Below are positions 1 to 8,511 of a stretch of DNA of 18,414 nt, one piece after another; positions within the stretch are counted from its first letter, which is position 1; each line of letters begins with the position of its first letter. The stretch comes from Flavobacteriales bacterium (GTDB taxonomy: Bacteria; Bacteroidota; Bacteroidia; Flavobacteriales_D; Crocinitomicaceae). Made by a program: the position numbers and the translations under genes. The DNA is taken from assembly GCA_947458985.1 (NCBI GenBank), contig CANHBA010000022.1, positions 1 through 18,414 of the forward strand. Direction: 5' to 3'. Below the pieces are notes generated by a model. That model saw only the letters and a program-made list of their open reading frames with translations, did no database searches and was not told where the DNA came from.

Positions 1-2502
1 GGTGGAAAGATTCCCATTTTCAGGATTCGTGGAAGAAAGATTCCCATTCTCCGTTGAATTTGAGGTTACCTCCGGATTTTTAGAGGTTGAATTTTGATTC
101 GTGGAGGAAAGATTCCCATTTTCAGGATTGGTGGAAGAAAGATTCCCATTCTCCGTTGAATTTGATGTTGCTTCCGACTTTAGATTTTCGGATAGCGACT
201 CCTGTTGGGCATGTTGGGCCAATAATTCTTCGTAGGTACTTTGGAAATTGACTTTTGGTAAGGCTTGGTTTTCGGCTTCTCTGAGATAGCTGGCTTTGAG
301 TTGCGTTTGGTCATAGACTTGGGCTTTTTCGGCTTGGACTTCTCTTGCTTGCGCTAATTGTTTTGCTAATACCTCAGCTTGTGAAAGATCGCGTTGTAGA
401 CTTGCAATTGTTTGTTGTGTCTGGATTTGTTCCTTTTTGGATTGCAAGGCGACATCTGTTTGCAACTTTTTTATTTGTTGGGCTAATTGCTGTTGTTGTT
501 CTTTTACCAAATTTTCTTCTTTGATGATTTTTTGCAAGCGCAGTTGTTCATCTAGTTGGGCGGTTTCAAAGGCACTAGCGCCGTCAAAAGCTGCAATTTG
601 AAGGTATTGTGCAATGGCTGCTTGACGTTGCTGCCAACCATTGATGAGGGCTGTGGTGTCTCCTGTGAGCAGAAGTGCTTGATTGCGCTCATTGATTTGT
701 TGCAAGGTATCGAGCAATAAAAGATCGGGAATATTTGCCGCCTGATTGATTTCAATCCAACGTTTGGTAAACGCCAATTCAGCTTCAAGCTCCTTTAAGG
801 AAGCCAAGACTTGCGCTTTTTGAGCAGCAACATTTTGCACTTGTGGGTCTGAGAGCAGCGCGCTGAGTTCTGCAAGGAGTGCTTCGCGGGCGTTGAGTTG
901 CTTTTCGAAGTCTTGACGCAATAATTCCATCAGCCGCACTTGGTTTTCTAGACTTACCTCTGCGGCTAACAAAGTATCGGTGAGGGTGGCTACAAAAGCA
1001 GCGGTGTCTTGCGGTGCCAAGCCCCAACCCTCGCCCAAGTTGGCTTGTTCCGGAGTGGTGTTGGCCGTTATATTTTGTTTGGTTTGCAGTAAACTACCTC
1101 TTGCAACGTTCATCTGAAGTTTGGAGATATTCGCAATTTGCTCTGCCGGATCGGTATCGAGGAGCTGATTGAGTACCTGCCATTTTTCTTTGCCGTATTC
1201 GTCTGAACTATAGCGAATTTGCTGTTGTAGTGTTTTGCCTACTGGAACTTGCGGGATGCTGAAACGCGTGGTGTAAATTTTGGACGCACCCGCGACCTCC
1301 AGCTCTAACTGAAAATCGCCTTTGACAGGAAGAGCTACGGTGTAATTTCCTTCGGCATCTGAAACAAAAGGACCATATTTTTCAGAAGTAGCATTACTGA
1401 TGAAATATAAACTCATGGTTTTAGACAGCGGCTCTAGCTCGTTGGAGAATGCGCCGGCAAAAACAAAATTGGCCTGCGCGGGCTGATCGAGCTGCAGGAT
1501 GTAAATTTCATACTGCCCAACTTTACCTTGACGCGTGGTGGCAAAATAGGCTTGCTGCTGTGTGGGGTCGGTGACATAAAAAAGATCAGCGGTGGGGCTG
1601 GAATACGGATACGGCATTTTTTCGATATCCTGTGCGGTGTTGGTATTGAGATCAAAGGAGGCCTTGTATAAATCGCTAGCGCCAATGCTGTTAGCCGTTG
1701 AACTGAAATACAAGACCTGCGTGTTGGGGTCATAAAAGCCATAAATTTCATCGGAAAGCAAACCATTTACTCCGCCACCAATGAGTGAGAGCTCGCCCCA
1801 ATTGTTGTTGGCATCTTTGCGCTGAACATATAAATCTAGCTGTTCTCCTTTTGGTCCATAAGAGGCTAGAATTCGGTATTTCATGCCGCGTTTGTAGGCG
1901 TAGACTGGTATGTGTTGGTGCTTGGTGTTGTTTTTACTATGTACTTCAGGTGCTTCGTAAAAAGTGTAATCTTCAGAGCCAAAAGGATAGGACAAATAAA
2001 ACTTTTTACTTTGGGTGCTGGATATGGAGAGTAAGGGCAAACGCTGAAAGGAGGTAATTTCTTCTATAGCGCGTTTGCATTCGGCAATTTGAGTACTCAC
2101 CTCTTTCTTGTTTTTTTGATCTAGGGTGAGTTTCTGGTAAGTCTCATAGGCCGCAAGCGCTTGGCTAAAGAAATACTGTTCTTGGTAAATTTGAGCGCGG
2201 TAATAATACAGTAGTGGATCGGGGATTTGTTTGAGGCCGAGTGCAACATCGAAATATTTTGCGGCTTCAAAATGCTGCTGAACTTCAAAAATACAAACCC
2301 CATAACAAAAATTAAGCTTTGGATTCTGCTGATCTTTGGCCAGTAATTGACGGTAATCGGTGAGGGCGGCACTATAGTTTTGCTGGGCAAAGGCATGGTC
2401 GGCTCGCTTTTCAACGCTCGACTGACTTTGTGCCACAGCGCTATGGTTTTGCCACAAGAACAAAACAAAAAGGAAGAAAGAAAATAGCCTTTTTTTACCC
2501 AC
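1..2502 (-). CDS. TPR / PD40-like / coiled-coil exported protein, N-terminal 834 residues (3' end outside window)
   Basis: The frame is open from a GTG at 2502 to the left edge. No ATG lies between the in-frame stop at 2518-2520 and this GTG, so GTG is the only reasonable start; it sits 23 bases after plsY. Residues 1-25 form a signal peptide (basic VGKKR, hydrophobic core, cleavage near AVAQ). Residues 30-150 are helical with TPR spacing (for example 36-52, 77-90, 114-124). Residues 235-370 show PD40-like beta-propeller strands such as VLYFSSTAN and QQAYFATTRQGKVGQYEIY. Residues 377-417 resemble a carboxypeptidase-regulatory-like fold (VSDAEGNYTVALP). Residues 515-770 are long Gln/Glu/Ala-rich coiled coil, and 779-834 are Asn/Ser/Thr-rich repeats. 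The TPR, PD40 and CRD order resembles PorE-type OmpA proteins linked to T9SS, but in the window a coiled coil replaces the expected OmpA domain, and the true C-terminus is not visible. Outer-membrane or periplasmic location is inferred; function is unknown. Confidence 0.85.
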   Translation of the reverse strand, partial: MGKKRLFSFFLFVLFLWQNHSAVAQSQSSVEKRADHAFAQQNYSAALTDYRQLLAKDQQNPKLNFCYGVCIFEVQQHFEAAKYFDVALGLKQIPDPLLYYYRAQIYQEQYFFSQALAAYETYQKLTLDQKNKKEVSTQIAECKRAIEEITSFQRLPLLSISSTQSKKFYLSYPFGSEDYTFYEAPEVHSKNNTKHQHIPVYAYKRGMKYRILASYGPKGEQLDLYVQRKDANNNWGELSLIGGGVNGLLSDEIYGFYDPNTQVLYFSSTANSIGASDLYKASFDLNTNTAQDIEKMPYPYSSPTADLFYVTDPTQQQAYFATTRQGKVGQYEIYILQLDQPAQANFVFAGAFSNELEPLSKTMSLYFISNATSEKYGPFVSDAEGNYTVALPVKGDFQLELEVAGASKIYTTRFSIPQVPVGKTLQQQIRYSSDEYGKEKWQVLNQLLDTDPAEQIANISKLQMNVARGSLLQTKQNITANTTPEQANLGEGWGLAPQDTAAFVATLTDTLLAAEVSLENQVRLMELLRQDFEKQLNAREALLAELSALLSDPQVQNVAAQKAQVLASLKELEAELAFTKRWIEINQAANIPDLLLLDTLQQINERNQALLLTGDTTALINGWQQRQAAIAQYLQIAAFDGASAFETAQLDEQLRLQKIIKEENLVKEQQQQLAQQIKKLQTDVALQSKKEQIQTQQTIASLQRDLSQAEVLAKQLAQAREVQAEKAQVYDQTQLKASYLREAENQALPKVNFQSTYEELLAQHAQQESLSENLKSEATSNSTENGNLSSTNPENGNLSSTNQNSTSKNPEVTSNSTENGNLSSTNPENGNLST
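4..178 (-). repeat. In-frame tandem repeat, 102-base period (34 residues) with 30-base sub-repeats
   Basis: Bases 4-76 and 106-178 are near-identical copies 102 bases apart, separated by a less conserved linker. Inside each copy the 14-mer gaaagattcccatt occurs twice, 30 bases apart (5 and 35; 107 and 137). Both periods are multiples of three, so the reading frame is kept. The encoded protein has the decapeptide ENGNLSSTNP in pairs, set in an Asn/Ser/Thr-rich linker. The array touches the window edge and may continue to the left. Confidence 0.95.
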
Positions 2503-2525
2503 TATAAGTAGAATAACCTATAGGC

Positions 2526-3158
2526 TTACGATTTTTTAGCAAAAAGGTTCATGCGGTTTTCTGTGCCCTTTAGCAAGCGCTCGATATTTTTGCGGTGAGC
2601 CCAAATGACAAGGGTTCCGAGCACGATCGTAAAGATGATCATGATGCGGGTATCGTTGTGGATAAAGAAATATGAAACCAAAGGAAAACAAAGTGCTGAA
2701 ATGATGGCGCCCAAAGAAACATAGCGCGTGGTAAGAAATACCACCAAAAACAAAGTAAGGCAAACTGCAGCTGCCGGTGGATTGATGCCTATGACGATAC
2801 CCAAGGACGTGGCAACGCCCTTCCCTCCCCTAAATTGTGCAAAAATGGGAAAGACATGGCCTACCACAGCCGTAAAGCCACCGACTAATTGCAAGATCAA
2901 GAATTCATCTTTGTAGCCGCTGAATGCGGATTGAGCTAAGAAATAAGGCAAACAAGCAGCGGTTGTTCCTTTGGCGACGTCGGTCAGAAGGACTAACCAG
3001 CCGAAGCGCTTTCCGAGAATTCGAAAAGTGTTGGTGGCGCCAGCGTTTTTGCTGCCGTGTTCACGGATATCAATGCCTTTGAAGAAGCGCCCCACCCACA
3101 CCGCAGTTGGGATACTTCCTAAGAAATAGGCTGTAAATAGAACAAATAAGAGGGTCAT
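2526..3158 (-). CDS. plsY: Glycerol-3-phosphate acyltransferase PlsY
   Basis: PlsY transfers an acyl group from acyl-phosphate to glycerol-3-phosphate at the inner membrane, making lysophosphatidic acid, the first step of phospholipid synthesis. The 210-residue protein has the usual length and multi-pass hydrophobic profile. Family motifs are visible: GSIPTA at 14-19, GSKNAGATNTFRI at about 35-47, D60 with KG at 63-64, GHVFPIFAQFRGGKGVAT at 100-117 (phosphate-binding glycine/lysine loop), and HRKNIERLLKGTE at 188-200. The start at 3158 puts a short transmembrane segment first, as is normal. The gene starts 5 bases after the stop of the giant exported-protein gene, and the TPR/PD40 gene starts 23 bases after it, so the three are very likely co-transcribed. 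No motif is missing; identification is secure. Confidence 0.97.
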   Translation of the reverse strand: MTLLFVLFTAYFLGSIPTAVWVGRFFKGIDIREHGSKNAGATNTFRILGKRFGWLVLLTDVAKGTTAACLPYFLAQSAFSGYKDEFLILQLVGGFTAVVGHVFPIFAQFRGGKGVATSLGIVIGINPPAAAVCLTLFLVVFLTTRYVSLGAIISALCFPLVSYFFIHNDTRIMIIFTIVLGTLVIWAHRKNIERLLKGTENRMNLFAKKS

Positions 3159-3163
3159 TAATA

Positions 3164-6100
3164 TTATTTATTTAACAAATAAGCCCTTAATTTAGCTAAA
3201 ATTAATGAAGCAGACTCCTCATTGGTCGTGAGGTAATTGAAATTTCGTGTCTTGCGCTTGTCTGGTTTGATGCCGTCAATGGCTTGCATGAATTTGACAT
3301 TCGAAGAATATATACCTAAAGTACCGTCTTTGCGGTCTTGTGTATAATCGAAGACATAACGCGTACCATCAAACGTTTCCATGGACCAATAAAAAGCCGG
3401 GAAGTTATCTTCACTAAAACTTTGTACATAAGCTTGCGTAAAGGTTAGCGGCTGGGTAATTGCAGTGCCTTTAATGGAAATAAGACCTACATTTTGTGCC
3501 GTACTGAGCAAGCCTTTATCTTGTTTTTTGGCGTTTGGTTTATCGCTGCCAAAGTTTTCCAAAACAATGCCACTAATGATAAGGCTTTGATCCAAAGAAT
3601 TAGGCATTTTCTTGAGTTTCTCTTCATCAAAATCCTTAAAAACTTCTTGGGCATCTTCCTGACTTGACCACGCCGCAAGGCTATTGGCTAAACCGTCGAT
3701 CGGTTTTTTAATATTCCATTCCGGAGCGGTTTCTAGGGTCTTCAACTGCGCAATCATTTCATTCCAAACAGCGTTGTCTAATGGCATTGTGATTTTGGCA
3801 TTGGCCACAATTCTGGTTTTTCTGGTGTCGTTTTGGTAACTGATTTTGCCGTGAAGCGCGATGTCGATTTCACTGGTAGGAACACCAAGTACGATATTGC
3901 CATAGCCCTGAAGTCCACAATTTTCGGTGTCCAGAACCAATAAATTACTAAGGCTGTCTTCTCCCATCAAACGAGCTTTGCTTGCTACTTCAAAGCGCTT
4001 GGTAGTTTGATTGTATTGCAAATAACCCGCGGCTTGAAAAAGAATTGGATCTTCTAAACTAATGCGCTGCGACAAAAAGGCTGGATAAATGCGCATGCTA
4101 TCCGCACGTTCGGTATGACGCCACACAAAACCAAGCGCCAGCGCATTTCCTTTGGCATCGACTGGGTTTTCAGCAATAGGAATTTGGATTTGCTTGGCTA
4201 AAATAGTGTCTTTGAAGGTCATCCAGGATTTATCGTAAAGACAAGGATGAAACAGTTTAGTGGAACCATCCAACAACAAACCAGGATGAGAGGCCTCTAC
4301 CTGCACCTTGCCAAAATAAGCAAATTCAGGACTCAATTTGAAATCATCTTTATCTGAAATTTCGCCCTTAGCGATGGTTTTGGTTTGCACGTAGGCGATG
4401 GAAGCCATATTGATCAGACTTCTGGTGCTGTCGCGGTCAAAATACGGATACACACCTTTCCCGTTATAGGCCATGCGGCCACCGATAAACAATTCAGCGC
4501 GCTCAAAGCGATGGAATTTGGTGATATAGTTAGCCAAAACCTGCGCATTTTTGAGGGTATCCATTAGCGCCGCTTTGCGGATGCGTACTCTGGAAGAATC
4601 CGGGAAGATACGCGCGTCGCCTACTTGAATATACTCAACAGCATCGCAGAGGATCAATTGACGCTTGAGGTCGTATTTTGCGCTCAAGGATTTGAACTGC
4701 AATGAATCTTGTTTTTCATTGGTAGAATAAAAATTATTGCGTGCAAGATCGGCACCACTTTCAAAGGTTGTTTCGCCGCCTTTGTTCTTTTTGAAGTCTA
4801 GAGATTCGCCGTCGATAAACCACGTAAATTTATCCATCTGACAATAGTATTCATTGGCAGGAAACATGATGCGCTTGGTACCGTTGGAGCTAAAGTCGCC
4901 AACGCGGGTTTTAAAACTGATGTGCGCCTTCATTTCATCGGACTGAATAGCCAGCGGATTTTCGCCGTATTCGGAGAAGCGATTGCGCAGGGCAAAAGCT
5001 GCGTTGTCCGAGAAGATATCTTCATCTGTAAATTTAAAATCGTTGGCTGTCAATTGTGCCTCTTTGTAAAACAAAGTGCCCCTGCCACTCATTTCTTTCT
5101 TATCTAGCGTTAAGGCACCATCTAAAAGGACTTCTTCATTGAATAACAGCAATGGTGTATCGCCATAAGAGGCAATACGCAGGCGCTCTTTTCGCGGCTC
5201 AAAACTCATGTAAGCTTTTTCTGACTTTGCAAGAGGGTAACGGACTCCCGTTTTTTGTTCGGGACCGTTAAAGGCCACCAAGCCAATAGTGGAGTCAGGT
5301 AGAAAAGTAAGTTTCTTGGAAACTGCTGTTGTGTGCAGAAAATCTATGCTTCCGGCCCCTTGTAAACCATTGTGCGACAAATAAATTTGTTTATTGTAGC
5401 GCGAATTGGTCTCATAAAAAGGATAACCCGCTTCAGGGGCGCTGGTAATGAAGCCTAATGAGTAGTCGTTCATGATGCGCAAGGGTTCAGGAATTTTTGG
5501 AAAGATGCCTGCAGAAATTAAGTTGCCCTCTAATTTCATGGCTTTTTCGGCAAAATTATCTAAGCTATCTAGTTCAAAGGCGTTGAGTTGGTAATAAAAC
5601 CGCGTTGAATCGTAGGCGCCTTTAAGGATGGTCCGATCGCTGTAGAAAATATTGGATGCTGCGATGGAACTTAGGATAGGATACTGCGTGCTTTCGTTGG
5701 GTTTGCCGGCTTTGTTGTCGGGTTCATCTATGCGCAAGGTGCCTCGCAAGCCGTTGATGGTACTCGATAAAAGTATAGACTCTTGCCCATCTTCTTTGCG
5801 CAACGGACGCACCCTAAAGGCAGTTCTTTCGGTGGTGAGCAAATTAACTTGGAAATTTTCGTAGTCAAATTTAGAGAACCGAGTTTGGATCTCGCATTTG
5901 CCCGCTTGAAGGGTACCCGAAAAACCGATGTCGCGATTTTGGTACATATAAACTACTGAAGTATCTGGAAAAATTCGGACTTGTTGGGCTTCAGAAAGTG
6001 TTATTTGCTCCACTTGTCTGAAAATGAGCTCTTGTTTGTCGAGACTGATACTGGCGTAAATAGGATCTTGGACTTTGCGTAAATCTGAAACCACTAGAAT

Positions 6101-7672
6101 GTTGTCGTAGTCACCACTTCCTTGTACTGCAGCTGCATAGGCCAATAATTTAGGGCTTACTTGTAGTTTCTTTTGAAGTGGATCTGAAATAAGCAAGCCG
6201 GTTGCTAATAAATCGACAAAAAGAGGCTTGACTTGGTCAATGGTTTTTTTCATGGCATTGGCCAATTCGCCTTCTGTAAATAAGGTTGTGCCTTGTTTTT
6301 CAACTAAAAGCGAGAATTGCTTGAACGGATCATTGGTGCCGGCACTTGCAAAACGGCTATAAAGTGCTTTGTCGAAGTAATTCATGGATTCAAAGCGGGC
6401 CATTTTGCGTTCTTGAGCAGTACCGACATCAAAGGTGTAGTATGGATCGGGGGTGCCTTTTTTCCAGGTCAAGACCGGCGCATAACAATACAATTTGAAG
6501 TAGCTATCCACAAATGGAAAGTAGTCAGTACCGCGCTGCGCTGCAGCCAAGCGCAATTGTTGCTGTTTCTCGTCAAAAGTAAAAAAGCACTCTTGGATAC
6601 TAAGTGAATCGCCGTTTTTGTAGCGCAACACCGCAGTGGCATTTCGGGCCAAGATTTGTAGCGGCGACATCTCAAAACCTGCTGAACTGATTTCAAAAAC
6701 AACCTTCGACTCGCGTTTGAAAATGAGTTTGGCAGGTTTGCCCGCAGCGCCCTTTCCGATGAAGTCGGCGCCTTCAAGGGTAAAACTACCCTCGTAGTCC
6801 ATTTGTGGTCTGAGGTCATTGATTTTCAGACGTTTTTCATAAGACGTAAATTGAGGCGCCGACTCTTGCTCCGCCAAGTCTAGGGTGGTGAGGTCTGAGA
6901 GTTTGCCTAAAATTGGGGTTGAGAAATAAGGTGTTGAAAGCGAAACGGAGTCGGCTTTGAGCTTGGCTGTTTGTAAGTCCGCTTTGTAAGAACGGAGGCT
7001 TGCAAAAGTTTCATTTTTAGGTAATTTGACTTTCTCCCAGTTGAGGGTGCCGTTTTTGCCGTCGAAGCGCTTGGTCTGCATGTCGAAGTTTCCGGAGGTG
7101 TTGTAGACCACAATGGAGTCTTCTGGGCGCTTGTTTTCATCGTATTTAATGCACTTCAAATTGACATTCGTCGCTTCAATGATGAGCTTTTTACCCTCAA
7201 CCCAACGGAGGTTTCCGCCCTGGGTACTCCAAGTAAAACTGCGTTCCTTATACAAGGCGCCATATTTGAAAAAGTCGACGGAGAAATCTAAAAATGTAGT
7301 GAGTTTGTCATCGGGTGCTTTTGCGTAGTCAAATACATATTTGTACCATGGGTTGGCTAAATCTGGGCTCACCTTATTTTGGACAATGGCAATGCTGGCC
7401 TGCATGAAATCGAGAAGATCAGGGTAAGCAGGTACTTCTTTGGCTTGCAATTGGTTGCAGTTTTCTTGCAGTTTTTTAAATTGCGTATCGTTGAGTGTGG
7501 AACCTTTGATCAGTTGTGGCAGTTGGTCTTTGAGATAGCCTTGGGCGCTTTCGTCTAGGACTAGTTGCTGCCAAGCTTTGACAAATTTATCGCGTTCAAG
7601 CGGAAAGGTTTGTGCCGTAAAATGAGGGATACTTGCAAGTATACCCAAGAACAATAAAATCTTTTTTGTCAT
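3164..7672 (-). CDS. Giant exported protein of unknown function (1502 residues), beta-rich
   Basis: I do not recognise a named family. The start is placed at ATG 7672, which overlaps the prmA stop by one base (TAATG) and gives a clean signal peptide: MTKK, a hydrophobic core, cleavage near HFTAQT (about 21). A longer reading from 7729 would add 19 residues lying inside prmA and would bury the signal peptide. Residues 24-140 are mostly helical. Residues 145-400 alternate short strands, Asp and aromatic residues, as in beta-solenoid or OstA-like proteins. Residues 445-520 are a helical island. From 530 to about 1290 beta-rich modules recur, including RIFPDTSVV at 566-574 and RIFPDSSRV at 1021-1029. 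Residues 1300-1360 are helical and 1365-1480 beta-rich. There is no T9SS tail, lipobox or transmembrane helix beyond the signal, so a periplasmic or outer-membrane-associated role is inferred. It sits between prmA and plsY with almost no spacing. Similar long unannotated proteins exist in Bacteroidota as far as I recall, but I cannot check this. Confidence 0.9.
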   Translation of the reverse strand: MTKKILLFLGILASIPHFTAQTFPLERDKFVKAWQQLVLDESAQGYLKDQLPQLIKGSTLNDTQFKKLQENCNQLQAKEVPAYPDLLDFMQASIAIVQNKVSPDLANPWYKYVFDYAKAPDDKLTTFLDFSVDFFKYGALYKERSFTWSTQGGNLRWVEGKKLIIEATNVNLKCIKYDENKRPEDSIVVYNTSGNFDMQTKRFDGKNGTLNWEKVKLPKNETFASLRSYKADLQTAKLKADSVSLSTPYFSTPILGKLSDLTTLDLAEQESAPQFTSYEKRLKINDLRPQMDYEGSFTLEGADFIGKGAAGKPAKLIFKRESKVVFEISSAGFEMSPLQILARNATAVLRYKNGDSLSIQECFFTFDEKQQQLRLAAAQRGTDYFPFVDSYFKLYCYAPVLTWKKGTPDPYYTFDVGTAQERKMARFESMNYFDKALYSRFASAGTNDPFKQFSLLVEKQGTTLFTEGELANAMKKTIDQVKPLFVDLLATGLLISDPLQKKLQVSPKLLAYAAAVQGSGDYDNILVVSDLRKVQDPIYASISLDKQELIFRQVEQITLSEAQQVRIFPDTSVVYMYQNRDIGFSGTLQAGKCEIQTRFSKFDYENFQVNLLTTERTAFRVRPLRKEDGQESILLSSTINGLRGTLRIDEPDNKAGKPNESTQYPILSSIAASNIFYSDRTILKGAYDSTRFYYQLNAFELDSLDNFAEKAMKLEGNLISAGIFPKIPEPLRIMNDYSLGFITSAPEAGYPFYETNSRYNKQIYLSHNGLQGAGSIDFLHTTAVSKKLTFLPDSTIGLVAFNGPEQKTGVRYPLAKSEKAYMSFEPRKERLRIASYGDTPLLLFNEEVLLDGALTLDKKEMSGRGTLFYKEAQLTANDFKFTDEDIFSDNAAFALRNRFSEYGENPLAIQSDEMKAHISFKTRVGDFSSNGTKRIMFPANEYYCQMDKFTWFIDGESLDFKKNKGGETTFESGADLARNNFYSTNEKQDSLQFKSLSAKYDLKRQLILCDAVEYIQVGDARIFPDSSRVRIRKAALMDTLKNAQVLANYITKFHRFERAELFIGGRMAYNGKGVYPYFDRDSTRSLINMASIAYVQTKTIAKGEISDKDDFKLSPEFAYFGKVQVEASHPGLLLDGSTKLFHPCLYDKSWMTFKDTILAKQIQIPIAENPVDAKGNALALGFVWRHTERADSMRIYPAFLSQRISLEDPILFQAAGYLQYNQTTKRFEVASKARLMGEDSLSNLLVLDTENCGLQGYGNIVLGVPTSEIDIALHGKISYQNDTRKTRIVANAKITMPLDNAVWNEMIAQLKTLETAPEWNIKKPIDGLANSLAAWSSQEDAQEVFKDFDEEKLKKMPNSLDQSLIISGIVLENFGSDKPNAKKQDKGLLSTAQNVGLISIKGTAITQPLTFTQAYVQSFSEDNFPAFYWSMETFDGTRYVFDYTQDRKDGTLGIYSSNVKFMQAIDGIKPDKRKTRNFNYLTTNEESASLILAKLRAYLLNK

Positions 7673-8511
7673 TATATTTTTTTTAGGAGCACAACGGCCC
7701 AGTTTTCGCGGGCGTCGGTTCTGACCCATTCGAAACCAACTTGTGCAGCCGCTGCAACGAGATCAGGCGCATCGGTTACAAAAAACCCACTCAGTAAGAG
7801 GAGGCCACCGCTGACAATTGCCTGGCTATAGTTGGGCAGTTGCTCGAGCAATACATTTTTATTGATGTTCGCCAAAATGATATCAAACTGCACTGCAGGA
7901 ATGGCTTCTGCCCCACCATGAATAGCGCTAATGCGTTGACTGTTGTTCAGGGCTACATTTTCAAGGATGTTTTCAGCAGACCACGCTTCGATTTCAATGG
8001 CTACAATTTGTGCCGCACCCAAGCGCTCTGCTAGAATGGCCAAGACTCCTGTGCCCGCCCCCATATCGAGGACACTTTTAGCATTCCAATCCATGGTTAG
8101 CATGTTTTGGCAAATAAGGTGGGTGGTTTGGTGGTGCCCCGTACCAAAACTCATTTTGGGCAAGATCGTAATTTCAATGCCGTCAAAGGGTGCCAGCGCA
8201 TGAAACGGCGCTACAATGCGCAAGTTTTCACCTATAAAAACTGGTTCAAACTGCGCTTCCCAGGTGGCATTCCAGTTTTGCTGCGGAAGTAGTGCAAGGT
8301 CGTAACTTTGTATTTCAGCGCCTTGCTCTTGCAACTGCCCAAGTAAAGTCTGGAGGGCTGCGCCGTCATAACTTGCCTCCTGAATATAAGCTTTGAGTTG
8401 TGGTGCTTCTTCCACAAAACTTTCGTAATCGAGTTCTGCTAAATAGGCCACAAAGATATCGTGCCAAGTATCAAAATTGTCGAGCGTGAGTTGAAGTTCG
8501 TAGTAGTTCAT
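7672..8511 (-). CDS. prmA: Ribosomal protein L11 methyltransferase PrmA
   Basis: PrmA is a cytoplasmic SAM-dependent enzyme that trimethylates ribosomal protein L11. The start is taken at ATG 8511 because it overlaps the tpiA stop as ATGA and yields the typical N-terminus MNYYELQLTL; an ATG at 8529 would lie within tpiA and add six unneeded residues. The 279-residue length fits short Bacteroidota PrmA proteins. Residues 1-90 form the substrate-recognition domain. The catalytic domain shows SFGTGHHQTT at 121-130, the SAM motif VLDMGAGTGVLAI at 147-159, an acidic residue after strand 2 (AIEIE, 171-175), and FDIILANINKNVL at 209-221. The stop at 7672 shares a base with the next gene's ATG, so translation of the giant exported protein is likely coupled to prmA. 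Confidence 0.96.
   Translation of the reverse strand: MNYYELQLTLDNFDTWHDIFVAYLAELDYESFVEEAPQLKAYIQEASYDGAALQTLLGQLQEQGAEIQSYDLALLPQQNWNATWEAQFEPVFIGENLRIVAPFHALAPFDGIEITILPKMSFGTGHHQTTHLICQNMLTMDWNAKSVLDMGAGTGVLAILAERLGAAQIVAIEIEAWSAENILENVALNNSQRISAIHGGAEAIPAVQFDIILANINKNVLLEQLPNYSQAIVSGGLLLLSGFFVTDAPDLVAAAAQVGFEWVRTDARENWAVVLLKKI

Noticed and set aside
1..178. CRISPR-like array
   Set aside because: Repeats are of different lengths with 16 to 30-base spacing, are in frame with a long ORF, and encode a regular decapeptide; there are no unique spacers or cas genes.
2121..2468. 115-residue minus-strand reading beginning MFCSCGKT
   Set aside because: It is out of frame with the GTG-initiated protein, whose frame has a signal peptide, TPR pattern and no stop for 834 codons.
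6317..6819. Readings of about 100 residues on both strands inside the giant gene
   Set aside because: They overlap a protein with consistent composition and have no start context or recognisable domain; they are coding shadows.
7673..7729. Upstream extension of the giant protein to an ATG at 7729
   Set aside because: The 19 extra residues are highly basic, lie entirely within prmA, and would place the signal peptide internally; ATG 7672 gives a TAATG junction.
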